Shown here: in pieces, positions 28,021 to 36,132 of the stretch
Layout of the letters: every line of letters starts with the position of its first letter
Position numbering within the stretch: the first letter of the stretch is position 1
DNA from: Bradyrhizobium icense
GTDB lineage: Bacteria; Pseudomonadota; Alphaproteobacteria; Rhizobiales; Xanthobacteraceae
Reading direction: 5' to 3'
Assembly: GCF_001693385.1 (NCBI RefSeq)
Contig: NZ_CP016428.1
Location: forward strand, 5,270,001-5,334,000
Length of the DNA: 64,000 nt
Position numbers and translations under genes: made by a program
The notes under the pieces: model-generated
Database searches by the model: none
The model's input: the letters and a program-made list of their open reading frames with translations, nothing else
What the model was told of the DNA's origin: nothing

Positions 28021-28782
28021 ATGACTACCAATGCTCCCAAGAAAGCCGTCATTCTCGCGGCCGGCTTGGGCTCCCGCCTGCGTCCGCTGACCAATCTGCG
28101 CCCAAAGCCGCTGGTCAAAGTCAACGGCACTCCGATCCTTCACAACGCTCTGCGCAATCTGCAAGCCGTCGGAGTGGAAGAGGTGACGATCGTCGTCGGT
28201 TACCGGAAGGACGCGATTCAATATGCCTGCGGCAGCCGCTTTGGCGAGCTCGAAATCAAGTATGTCGAGTCGACCGTCTTCGACAGGACCGGCAGCGCCT
28301 ATTCCCTGTGGCTGGCGCGCGACGCGCTTCTTTCCGGAGACTGCTTTCTTCTCGAGGGCGATGTTTTTTTCGAGGGGGATGTGTTGCGCTACCTGATGAT
28401 CGGAGAGGCGACCGATGTAGCTGCAGTAGCTCCCTTCAATGAATCGATGGAAGGGTCGGCAGTTCTGTTGTCGGATAGCGGTTTGATCTCAGGTTTCCGC
28501 ATGAAGCAAACCGCGGCAAACCTTGTTGGGGATGGTCCTAGACTATTCAAGACGATGAACCTGCTACGATTCTCGGCGCGGACTCTCAGGGCAGCGATCG
28601 TTCCAGGGCTGGACGATATCATCGGCTCCGGAGCTACTCAGGCCTACATCGAGGAGCTTCTTGCATATCTGGTGGAAAGGCGCGGCCTAAAGCTCGCAGC
28701 GGCGCGTTGCGACGCTCTCAGGTGGTACGAGATCGACAGCCCCGAAGATCTACGCATCGCAGAGCGCATTTTGGCAAGATGA
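28021..28782 (+). CDS. PntC/LicC-like cytidylyltransferase for a phosphonate
   Basis: 253 residues with one nucleotidyltransferase domain. The NTP loop is AVILAAGLGSRLRPLTNLRP with KPLVKVNG, then VVGYRKDAI, DRTGSAYSLWLA and the metal-binding EGDVFFEGDV; the end is RWYEIDSPEDLRIAE, typical of the LicC (phosphocholine) and PntC (2-aminoethylphosphonate) cytidylyltransferases. These make CDP-choline or CMP-phosphonates used as head-group donors. Beside pepM the likely substrate is a phosphonate (phosphonoalanine or AEP), by inference. ATG 28021 has AAGGGAATGA ahead; an earlier ATG at 27979 lacks conserved sequence. A broken paralogue lies at 30.8-31.5 kb, and a CDP-alcohol transferase gene follows that, completing an activation-transfer pair. 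Confidence 0.82.
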   Translation: MTTNAPKKAVILAAGLGSRLRPLTNLRPKPLVKVNGTPILHNALRNLQAVGVEEVTIVVGYRKDAIQYACGSRFGELEIKYVESTVFDRTGSAYSLWLARDALLSGDCFLLEGDVFFEGDVLRYLMIGEATDVAAVAPFNESMEGSAVLLSDSGLISGFRMKQTAANLVGDGPRLFKTMNLLRFSARTLRAAIVPGLDDIIGSGATQAYIEELLAYLVERRGLKLAAARCDALRWYEIDSPEDLRIAERILAR

Positions 28783-29079
28783 ATGCCTTCGGCGGGCCGT
28801 ATGACCTGCAGAGTAGTTCAGGCTCCAATGCCGAAATACCTTTGTGACTCAGCGAACGCCCGGAGTTCTTCATTCTTCTTCCGCACGTATTCCTCTCTCT
28901 TCCAGGGACCTGGGCTGGCCGCGGCGGCGGCCCTTTCGGCTGTCCTATTCGATCCCTCGACGAGGTTGCTGCAGCTCGCGCGATGAATTTCGCTGCAATG
29001 AACACTGCATATAGGCGCATTGATTAGGCGAACGCGTACGTTCTTCTGCATGTGTGACAGCGACAGCAACGGTCAAACC
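28783..29079. other. Spacer without a supported gene
   Basis: A - strand frame contains a protein-like helix (GPWKREEYVRKKNEELRAFA) but no start or family is recognisable. It may be a remnant. Confidence 0.3.
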
Positions 29080-29501
29080 ATCTCCTACTGGCGCCTAGCA
29101 GCACTGCCGCCTCAATTTTATAGCGACATGCAGTTGGCGCCCGGCCAACTACCAACGTTGGTAATTGATCTAGGTGAAAGAAGCATGCCACCTATCGGTT
29201 GATGAACGTCGGGCTAGTCGACCGCATCTGCAAGGAGTTCGGCATGCGTTTTCCGAAGATGAACTCGTTTGTTGGCGATCGGCATCCCCTCGCCGAGATT
29301 GGTGAATTCTCCGGCAGACTGCGAGTACCCGGGGTCCGACTCTCCTGCGGCATCAATCTCGAATGCGGGCCGCATTCAATCGGAAGAAGGCATTGCCGTG
29401 TTGAGAAAGGGGTCGCCGGTCTCGAGGACGTCTTCAGCCTCATCGGCTGCGACGAGTTTGCCCCGGCAGAAGAGCGATATCTGCCGAATCAGGTCGCGTA
29501 G
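29080..29501 (+). pseudogene. pepM: Second pepM copy: leader plus truncated gene
   Basis: The segment at 29141-29250 repeats the leader of the first pepM (ACTACCAACG...GTAATTGATC, GCATGCCACCTATCGGTTG, CTGCAAGGAG). The ATG is followed at once by FPKMNSFVGDRHPLAEIGEF with SGRLR, which in the intact gene lies at residue 134, so about 130 codons were deleted. A few tail pieces follow (EDVFSLIGCDEFAPAEERYL). The metal site is gone, so it is inactive. DNA identity with 27,050-27,125 is very high. Confidence 0.85.
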
Positions 29502-29563
29502 CGGCGGCCCACGCGGTTCGGATCACCTTCCCAAACTCGACAATCAGCGCAGGAGGAGCGCAC

Positions 29564-30772
29564 ATGTTGGCGCAACGGATTTCCTTGCTTTCAGGTTCGG
29601 GCACTGCCGCCGCCCGTGAAGCAGCTAAGTTAGCTGCCACGGACGGGCGTCGGATCATTGATCTGTCGGCCGGCGAAGTCATCATCCACCCTCCATTATC
29701 GGTTCGCGAAGGAGCGATCGCCGCCATCAATGCCGGGACGAACCGCTATACCGATTCCATCGGACTGCCGCCGCTTCGCAAGGCTGTCGCCGAAAAGCTG
29801 TCGGCGGAAACAGGGATCGACTGGAATACGGATGATATCGTCATCACTGCGGGTGCAAAGCAAGGACTGGTCGACGCTGCCCTTGCCGTGCTCGATCCGG
29901 GTGACGAGGTCATCATCATTCGCCCCTGCTGGCCGACATTCCCGTCCCAGGTTCTTCTCGCCGGCGCGAAGCCCGTGTTCGTTGATGCTCGCCCCCCGGC
30001 ATATATTCCCGATATCGGCGCAATCCGCGCCGCGGTCACACCGCGCACGAAAGCCATTATCATCAACTCGCCAAACAATCCTACCGGCGCAGTCTATGAT
30101 CGAACGACTCTTCAAGATATCGGCGATCTCGCGATCAAGTACCAGCTCTGGATCGTTTCCGATGAATGTTACTCTAGCTTCGTATTTACCGGTTCGCGCC
30201 ATGAGTCGATCGTCATGGCGCATCCGGGCGTACGTTCACGGACGATCCTGGTTAACGCCTTCTCCAAAGAGCTGGCGATCACGGGTTGGCGACTGGGTTA
30301 TTTCGCGGCACCGCCGGAGATCATTTCTGCGGCCAAGAAGTTGCAGAGCCATACGACCTCGAATGCCAATGTGATCGCGCAGTACGCGATCCTGCATCAC
30401 CTTCAAGTCAGCGATGGCAGCTTTGAACGGGAGATGCATCAGCGCCTGGCACAGGCTCGTAACGCTGGTCTTCTCATTCTCTCTGGTCTGCACGACCTCG
30501 CCACGCCGGGAGCAAAGGGCTCATTCTTCTTCTATCTTGACTTGAGTAGGCTTGTCTCCGCTCTGCCGGCTCGAGGCCCCATTCGATCAACCGACGATAT
30601 TGCACGAGTTCTCCTGGAGGAAACCGATGTGGCATCCGTTTCCGGTAGCACCTTTGGCGACGTGAACGGCCTGCGTCTCTCCTTCGGCGCTCCACCAGAC
30701 CTGCTGGAGTCGGGGCTGAGACGGGTCGTTGACACCCTGAACAGCCTGAAGACCAAGTACGCAGCGGCCTAA
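29564..30772 (+). CDS. Class I aminotransferase, likely phosphonopyruvate transaminase
   Basis: 402 residues, fold type I PLP enzyme of the aspartate aminotransferase group: DLSAGEVIIHPP, NRYTDSIGLPPLRKAVAEKL, GAKQGLVDAALAVLDPGDEV, NSPNNPTGAVYD (Asn for PLP), SDECYSSF (Asp/Tyr), NAFSKELAITGWRLGY (Schiff-base Lys in FSK) and LRLSFG (carboxylate Arg). AGGAGG precedes the ATG. PEP mutase strongly favours PEP, so pathways need a pulling step; no decarboxylase gene is present, and transamination of phosphonopyruvate to phosphonoalanine, known from other systems, fits. It could instead act on aspartate or a later intermediate. Confidence 0.8.
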   Translation: MLAQRISLLSGSGTAAAREAAKLAATDGRRIIDLSAGEVIIHPPLSVREGAIAAINAGTNRYTDSIGLPPLRKAVAEKLSAETGIDWNTDDIVITAGAKQGLVDAALAVLDPGDEVIIIRPCWPTFPSQVLLAGAKPVFVDARPPAYIPDIGAIRAAVTPRTKAIIINSPNNPTGAVYDRTTLQDIGDLAIKYQLWIVSDECYSSFVFTGSRHESIVMAHPGVRSRTILVNAFSKELAITGWRLGYFAAPPEIISAAKKLQSHTTSNANVIAQYAILHHLQVSDGSFEREMHQRLAQARNAGLLILSGLHDLATPGAKGSFFFYLDLSRLVSALPARGPIRSTDDIARVLLEETDVASVSGSTFGDVNGLRLSFGAPPDLLESGLRRVVDTLNSLKTKYAAA

Positions 30773-30789
30773 CCAGAAGGAAATGTTGG

Positions 30790-31508
30790 ATGCTCAATGG
30801 TACACGGACCATCCTTCTTGCTGCAGGAATCGCCTCAAGGCTGCGCGCCTACACGGAATCCATCCCAAAACCATTGGTGGAGGTGAACGGAAGCGCGATG
30901 CTGCACAACGCGACGCATCAGCTCTCCGCACTTTGGAATCGTGAAGCAACCATCGTCGTGGGTCATCGCAAGTAAGCCCTCGAGCAGTACTGTGGCCACC
31001 ATTTCGCGAATGTCGCCATCGAATATGTCCACAATCCCATGTTCGATCGGACCGGCAGCGGCTATTTTCTATGGCTAGCGCGACTCCAATGCTTGCCGGC
31101 GACACCGTCTTTCCCGAAGGCGATGTGTTCTTCGAAAGCGAAGTTCTCGAAAGAACGCTTCAAACCGTGTCGGCAACCATGCAGAGCGCGGCAGCTGTCG
31201 CATCTTTCAAGGCATCCATGACTGGCTCGGTCGTCGAGCTGGCTGAAGATGGCTCCGTCGCTACCTTCTTCATGCACCAGACGCCCATTGAACGGCAAGC
31301 CAGAGGCCTCTTCAAGGAGATCGATCCGACCCGCTTCTGCGGCACTGGATTACGCGGACAGCTGGCGCCGGCGCTCCAGGGGCCGGTCGAGAGTTGGCAT
31401 CAGACGGCCTTTCATCCTGGCGTTCCTTGTGGAAAGCCGAGGACCCCAGCTTTCGACGACCGATTACAGCGATACACGCTGTTTGAAATCGACAGTCGGC
31501 AACTTTGA
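30790..31508 (+). pseudogene. Second cytidylyltransferase copy, inactivated
   Basis: Starts well (ILLAAGIASRLRAYTESIPK with PLVEVNGSAMLHN and TIVVGHRK) with GGAAATG-type signals ahead, then hits a TAA at 30973, where the intact paralogue continues KDAIQYAC. Pieces resume in other frames (FDRTGSGYFLWLARLQ, FPEGDVFFESEVLE, SFKASMTGSVVELAEDG) and end RYTLFEIDSRQL. The family is the same as 28021-28782, but the two are only moderately similar, so the duplication is older than that of pepM or the copies came separately. Confidence 0.85.
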
Positions 31509-31533
31509 TCTCGCTGGCAGCAGGAGCAAGACG

Positions 31534-32157
31534 ATGATCGGGTATCTTCGTGACTATGCTAATGCCATTACCGCCCTCGCCTACCTTTCTGCGGTCATCG
31601 GGCTTTTCCTTGCCTTCAACGGCAAGATTGAGCTCGGCGTTGCAGCGATGCTCTGGACTTGGTTCCTCGACCATTGGGACGGTCACGTTGCACGCAAGAC
31701 GAGCCATCTTCGTCGTCCAGGCGTGGCAGAGTTCGGAAAGAGCTTTGATGGATTTGCCGACCTCATTCATGGGGTGGTTTTTCCCGCCGCGATCATCATC
31801 CTTATTGGTCAAGGTACGGCCCTGTCGCTCCTAGCGAGCTCGGTATTGGTTTTGGCAGGTGCGATCAGGCTCAGCTATTTCGAGAATGTCGGGTTGACCG
31901 ACGACGCTCGCTTTATCGGCATTCCGGTCTCGTACGACACGCCACTACTGGCTGTCCTGCTCCTCGCTCGCCGTTTGTTACCGGATAATACCTTTCCGAC
32001 GATCTTGTCGGCAGCCTTCATCATCCTGGCGCTGTTGCATGTGACAACCGCAATCCGCGTCCCAGCCATTCGTGGAGCTGCGGTGCCGATCGCGACAGGC
32101 TTTGCAATCGCCGGCTCGATCGCATTGGTGATGGTTTCGGAGATAAGTCGCTTTTAG
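31534..32157 (+). CDS. CDP-alcohol phosphatidyltransferase family membrane enzyme
   Basis: 207 residues with about six membrane helices. The CDP-OH-P signature is complete though stretched: Asp46-x2-Asp49-Gly50-x2-Ala53-Arg54-x13-Gly68-x3-Asp72-x3-Asp76 (DHWDGHVAR ... FGKSFDGFAD); the usual gap after AR is about 8-11. Such enzymes swap an alcohol for CMP, moving a phospho- or phosphono-head group from a CDP-alcohol or CMP-phosphonate. CAGGAG lies seven bases before ATG 31534. Together with the cytidylyltransferase it suggests transfer of an activated phosphonate onto a lipid or polyol, that is a phosphonolipid or phosphonate ester. The acceptor is unknown. Confidence 0.82.
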   Translation: MIGYLRDYANAITALAYLSAVIGLFLAFNGKIELGVAAMLWTWFLDHWDGHVARKTSHLRRPGVAEFGKSFDGFADLIHGVVFPAAIIILIGQGTALSLLASSVLVLAGAIRLSYFENVGLTDDARFIGIPVSYDTPLLAVLLLARRLLPDNTFPTILSAAFIILALLHVTTAIRVPAIRGAAVPIATGFAIAGSIALVMVSEISRF

Positions 32158-32191
32158 CAACTATTCCAAGCCCGCGTAACCGGAGGATACA

Positions 32192-33349
32192 ATGGTTGAG
32201 CTCTCTAATGTTGCAAACCGCGGCGTATCATCCTCTGTCATCTCTGCGACTTCTATAGACTTCGCGCGAAATTTTCCTCCTCCGAGCCCACTTATCGGCG
32301 ACCTTCTTGCTCTCGCTTTCGATGAGCTGGAGGGCCCTGACATAGCTGCAGCTATTCGGTTTCCGCGCTTTGCCGGAACAGCACGAGATCGAGCAGCGGC
32401 AGCCAGTTGGGTTGCAAGACGCTTGGGGATCGCTCCTGATCCTGAAAGAATCATTCTGTCGAACGGCTCACAGAGCATTCTGGTTATGCTCTTGGCCTCC
32501 CTTGTTCAGCCTGGCAACGTCCTCTTGACCGAGGAGCTAACGTACGCGGCAATCAAGCCTATCGTCTCTCTGTTCGGTATAAAGCTCCTTCCAATCAAAA
32601 TGGATGATGAAGGTCTCATTCCCGACGCGCTCGACAGCGCCTGCATCAAAATCGGCAGAGCGCCTCGAGCCCTTTACTGCATGCCGACGTTACACAATCC
32701 TACCGGGGCAACCATGTCAATTGAGCGTCGCGCCGACGTCGCTGAAGTAGCTAAGCGGCACAACCTCTGGATCTTCGAGGACGACATTTATGGAATTTTG
32801 CCTGAGACTGCACCGTTACCGCTGTATACATTCGCGCCAGAACGCACGTGGTACATCCTTGGGCTTAGCAAATCGTTAGCTGCACAATTGCGCGTTGCGT
32901 ATACTGTCGCACCGAGTGAAACAATGGCACGCCAGGTCTTCTGGCCGGGCGTCAAAACGACCAATTGGATGGTCGCGCCGCTGATTGCCGAGGTTGCGAC
33001 CCGCTGGGTTGAACAGGATGCCGCCAACGCAATCTTGAGATCGGTTCGCACAGAGACAAACGTTCGCCAGGAAATCATTCGGAAGTCACTTCCTTCTTGG
33101 GCGATAAGAGTACCTCCCTTCTGCTACCACATCTGGCTTGAATTGCCTCCAGCTTGGTCCGCTGCGGAGTTCGAACAAGCTGTGCGACGACAAGGTGTAG
33201 TCATCGCACCGGGTGACTCCTTCTCGGCAATACCCGGCGGATTCGCCGCCCGGTTCCGAATTGGAATAGGCGTGCCCTCTGATCATCAGACGCTACGGGC
33301 CGGATTGGATATTCTGAACAACACCCGCGACCAGATTGCATCGAGTTAG
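32192..33349 (+). CDS. MocR-type aminotransferase lacking the DNA-binding domain
   Basis: 385 residues. The sequence is that of the aminotransferase-like half of MocR/GntR regulators (ARRLGIAPDPERIILSNGSQ, LTEELTYAAIKPI, CMPTLHNPTGATMS, FEDDIYGILP, YILGLSKSLAAQLRVAYTVA with the PLP lysine, FRIGIG) but there is no winged helix at the N-terminus, which starts directly with a catalytic-domain arm. So it is probably an enzyme. GGAGG precedes the ATG. A paralogue lies on the other strand at 40303-41487, and a free GntR helix-turn-helix lies at 37.4 kb. Substrate unknown; a phosphonate amino acid or its keto form is a reasonable guess. Confidence 0.8.
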   Translation: MVELSNVANRGVSSSVISATSIDFARNFPPPSPLIGDLLALAFDELEGPDIAAAIRFPRFAGTARDRAAAASWVARRLGIAPDPERIILSNGSQSILVMLLASLVQPGNVLLTEELTYAAIKPIVSLFGIKLLPIKMDDEGLIPDALDSACIKIGRAPRALYCMPTLHNPTGATMSIERRADVAEVAKRHNLWIFEDDIYGILPETAPLPLYTFAPERTWYILGLSKSLAAQLRVAYTVAPSETMARQVFWPGVKTTNWMVAPLIAEVATRWVEQDAANAILRSVRTETNVRQEIIRKSLPSWAIRVPPFCYHIWLELPPAWSAAEFEQAVRRQGVVIAPGDSFSAIPGGFAARFRIGIGVPSDHQTLRAGLDILNNTRDQIASS

Positions 33350-33370
33350 AGAAAAGGTAGGGCGGGTGTG

Positions 33371-33904
33371 ATGGCGAATTCCCAAGTCCACTGCGCCGCG
33401 GATTGTGTGCAAACCGCCGGACAACATCGTAGGGCGCCCGCCTTTTTGTTCGCCGATCAAGCGCTTCACATCGGGTGCGTGGACGAGGCCGATTGCTTCG
33501 AGCTAAGAAGAATCGGGCTTCAACCGGCCGAGGCAAGGGCTGTACCTGCGTATGCGTATGCGCGAGAGCAGTTTCATTTGGCCGCATTCGTCGGATTCGA
33601 GCTTGTCTCGGTGGCAACCTTCCTACTGGAAGATCAGTCGGAAGGCGGTGCCTATTCCGGAAACGGATTTTCATGGCGCCTAAGAGGGATGGCAACTCAT
33701 CCTCAGCATCGCAACTGCGGGTATGCGACCGCCATTCTTGAACGCGGAGTCAGGCTCCTTCGGCGTCAACAAGCCTCACTTTTGTGGGCGAATGGACGCA
33801 GCACGGCAATTGAATTCTATCTAAGACACGGCTTTGTCCGCATTGGTCAAGAACGAGTTAAGCCCGGAGTTCAACCCCATTACCGCATTGAACGAGCCCT
33901 ATAG
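33371..33904 (+). CDS. GNAT-family N-acetyltransferase
   Basis: About 177 residues with a clear GNAT core in the second half: WRLRGMATHPQHRNCGYATA (acetyl-CoA loop R/Q-x-x-G-x-A) followed by ILERGVRLLRRQQASLLWAN and IEFYLRHGFVRIG. The N-terminal 40 residues are not conserved; ATG 33371 is preferred over GTG 33368. In phosphonate clusters such as bialaphos, GNAT enzymes N-acetylate the amino acid to block self-toxicity; here an aspartoacylase-like deacylase lies two genes downstream, so a protect-deprotect step on a phosphono-amino acid is possible. That is inference. Confidence 0.85.
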   Translation: MANSQVHCAADCVQTAGQHRRAPAFLFADQALHIGCVDEADCFELRRIGLQPAEARAVPAYAYAREQFHLAAFVGFELVSVATFLLEDQSEGGAYSGNGFSWRLRGMATHPQHRNCGYATAILERGVRLLRRQQASLLWANGRSTAIEFYLRHGFVRIGQERVKPGVQPHYRIERAL

Positions 33905-33972
33905 ACACCCTCGCGCTCATCCGGCGGCATCGGTCTTAAGCTCAATCGGATAATAGACGCATGGAGATATTC

Positions 33973-34758
33973 ATGACACTCTCGGCTCTTTCGACTCTCG
34001 GAAACTTTACGAATTCCGCCTGTTACTACGACGATCGACCGCGATACGATCCAAGAGTCGTGGATATGCTATCGTTGCTGATCCGAGGACGTTTCCCGAG
34101 CCCGGCGGTCGCCGATGTTGGGGCAGGCACAGGTCTCTTGACGCGCGAACTCGCGGCGCGGGGGTTTGCTGGCACAGCAATCGAGCCCAATGACGTGATG
34201 CGCGAGGAGGGAATTAGGCGCTCTGACCTCAATTTTCCCTTCCGTTGGCTCAACGGTAGTGGTGAGGCAACCGGTCTAGCCGACCAAAGTGCAGATTGGC
34301 TGCTGATGGGGAATGCGTTCCATTGGACAGACATAGAAAATTCTCTCCAAGAATTTCGGCGCGTATTAAGGCCTGACGGATTTTTTACGCCTATCTGGGT
34401 GATGCTCGACACCGATCGTGACGCGACGGTGCAGTCAGTTGATCGACTCTTAGCTGACGCGATTCCCTCTTTCTCGCGCCATTCGGACGTTGTTATGAAA
34501 TTCATCAATAGCCTCAGCACAGGCACGAGCGACTTCTCCAATCATCGCGTTTTTCTTGATTCTCATCACTCGGAAGTTATGTCTAAAGAACGATATCTGA
34601 ATATGTGGCGATCAAGGAACGATCTTCAGAGTGCATTGAACCCACGGGAGTGGGAGGCTGTTATAAAAAAGATCGACGAGCTGCTGGTCGAAGAAAAGGT
34701 TGTTTTGAAATTGCGCACTTACGCTTGGATTTTTGAGCCAGAAGAAATACCTCACTAA
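33973..34758 (+). CDS. Class I SAM-dependent methyltransferase
   Basis: 261 residues with a Rossmann methyltransferase domain: SAM motif I VADVGAGTGLLTREL, motif II AIEPNDVM, post-motif NGSGEATGLADQSADWLLMG and WTDIENSLQEFRRVLRPDG. This is the UbiE/Methyltransf_11 type acting on small molecules. ATG 33973 has GGAG six bases ahead; an earlier in-frame ATG at 33961 does not. The methyl acceptor is unknown; in other phosphonate pathways such enzymes O-methylate the phosphonate (DhpI) or N-methylate the amine. A second methyltransferase lies at 36133. Confidence 0.85.
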   Translation: MTLSALSTLGNFTNSACYYDDRPRYDPRVVDMLSLLIRGRFPSPAVADVGAGTGLLTRELAARGFAGTAIEPNDVMREEGIRRSDLNFPFRWLNGSGEATGLADQSADWLLMGNAFHWTDIENSLQEFRRVLRPDGFFTPIWVMLDTDRDATVQSVDRLLADAIPSFSRHSDVVMKFINSLSTGTSDFSNHRVFLDSHHSEVMSKERYLNMWRSRNDLQSALNPREWEAVIKKIDELLVEEKVVLKLRTYAWIFEPEEIPH

Positions 34759-34855
34759 CCGCTACCATTTCAGCGTCTCAGCTGGACGCTCGTATTCAGC
34801 TGGAGCGCCATCTTGGAAGGCAAGAAACATCTGAGTGCGCGGTGGAAGCAAAGCC

Positions 34856-35893
34856 ATGACGGACATACCAAAGGTAAGGTTAATTGGAATTGACTTCGAG
34901 CGCGAAGGGAAGACTCACGGTTACATTGGAATTCAGCATTCCATCACCCGCTCATGCTATTACTGGTTACCAGTGCCGATCACATGTATAAAGAATGGTT
35001 CTGGTCCAACCGTGCTCCTCATTTCAGGAATTCATGGGGACGAGTTTGAAGGTCAGATCGCGCTCTCCAAGCTTGCTGCGGATCTTCAGCCGGTTGGGGT
35101 TACCGGGCGTGTCCTTATTCTTCCAATGGCGAATTTTCCAGCGGCAAGGGCAGGCACGAGAACCTCACCGATCGACGACGGAAATTTGAACAGACTTTTC
35201 CCAGGAGAGGCAAGTGGCAGCGTCACTCAACAAATCGCCGCCTATATCGAACACGCATTGATGGCCATTTCTGATTTCGTTATCGATCTTCACGCCGGTG
35301 GTTCGTCGATGATGCACGTAGCCGCTGCCATCGTGGTGGCGGAAGGAGACGCTCTTCGCCATCAGCAGCAAATGGCATTGGCCCAGGCTTTTGGGGCGCT
35401 ATACACGATCGTTTACGCTTCGGGGTCTCAACCCCATTTTGGCGAAATTGCCCTGACAGCGAGCGCACGCCAGGGTGCGATAGCGATAGGTGCTGAGCTT
35501 GGGGGCGCCGGATCGGTGACCTCCGAGTCTCTCTCCTTCACGGAGCAGGCTTTGGCTCGGGTTCTGCACAAGATCGGGGTTCTAACCGGCATCACTGACG
35601 CTCCGCCGCCAATGACAACGCGAATTCTCTCGTCTGATCGCCCAGACACCATGATTTGGGCGATGGAAACAGGCCTGTTCGAGCCTGCCGCAACCGTGGG
35701 CAGTGAAATTCGACAAGGAGATTTAGCTGGAAGGATACATTTCGTCGATAGCCCCGGCCGCCCGTCGACCCAATATCGTTTCGACGAGGACGGCATTGTC
35801 ACCGCCGCGCGGTTTATCACGCAAGTTGAGCGCGGCGACTGTCTCTATCGGATTGCGCTCAGTCCGCCCCCTGATCAGGATTCGCATACATGA
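34856..35893 (+). CDS. Aspartoacylase / succinylglutamate desuccinylase family deacylase
   Basis: 345 residues. Zinc carboxypeptidase-like fold: GIHGDEFEGQIAL (His and Glu ligands), PIDDGNLNRLFPG (substrate Arg/Asn region), DFVIDLHAGG (third zinc ligand His), ELGGAGSVTSESL. The C-terminal beta domain (GDLAGRIHF, GDCLYRIAL) is that of DoeB/AstE-type enzymes that remove an N-acyl group from an amino acid. I start at ATG 34856; the frame is open a little further. With the acetyltransferase gene two places upstream it suggests acylation and later deacylation of the product. The actual substrate is not known. Confidence 0.83.
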   Translation: MTDIPKVRLIGIDFEREGKTHGYIGIQHSITRSCYYWLPVPITCIKNGSGPTVLLISGIHGDEFEGQIALSKLAADLQPVGVTGRVLILPMANFPAARAGTRTSPIDDGNLNRLFPGEASGSVTQQIAAYIEHALMAISDFVIDLHAGGSSMMHVAAAIVVAEGDALRHQQQMALAQAFGALYTIVYASGSQPHFGEIALTASARQGAIAIGAELGGAGSVTSESLSFTEQALARVLHKIGVLTGITDAPPPMTTRILSSDRPDTMIWAMETGLFEPAATVGSEIRQGDLAGRIHFVDSPGRPSTQYRFDEDGIVTAARFITQVERGDCLYRIALSPPPDQDSHT

Positions 35894-36046
35894 TATCCGG
35901 CGCCGCCAGCCCGCCAGCGTCATCAGTGGCGCAAAACTCTAGTTCTGGTGGTCCAAAGTTCGGCCTCGCTGCGAGGTGATCGACTCAATTCATTTTCGGA
36001 GGAGATCGCCGGGCTCAGGTCATGTATCCCCGAGAGGATCAAGACT

Positions 36047-36124
36047 ATGGTTGTCGACACTCTTTCAATCTTCGGTCGCTCTCGGCAGCCCTCCTGCTCC
36101 AATAGAAACTGCGCCGTCAGCTAA
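36047..36124 (+). CDS. Possible 25-residue peptide just ahead of the methyltransferase gene
   Basis: ATG 36047 opens MVVDTLSIFGRSRQPSCSNR and ends NCAVS, with GAGAGGA eight bases ahead and the stop eight bases before the next ATG (36133). Two cysteines near the end. It could be a leader peptide controlling the downstream gene, or a short scaffold peptide, or chance; its first residues faintly resemble the start of the other methyltransferase (TLSALSTLGNF), so it may be the remains of another copy. The rest of 35894-36132 is empty. Confidence 0.25.
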   Translation: MVVDTLSIFGRSRQPSCSNRNCAVS

Positions 36125-36132
36125 GTGAAAAA

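Noticed and set aside
36110..36132. tts-box-like CGTCAGCTAAGTGAAA before the methyltransferase gene
   Set aside because: Only the first half matches; the GCT and the terminal TA are missing and it lies too close to the start codon.
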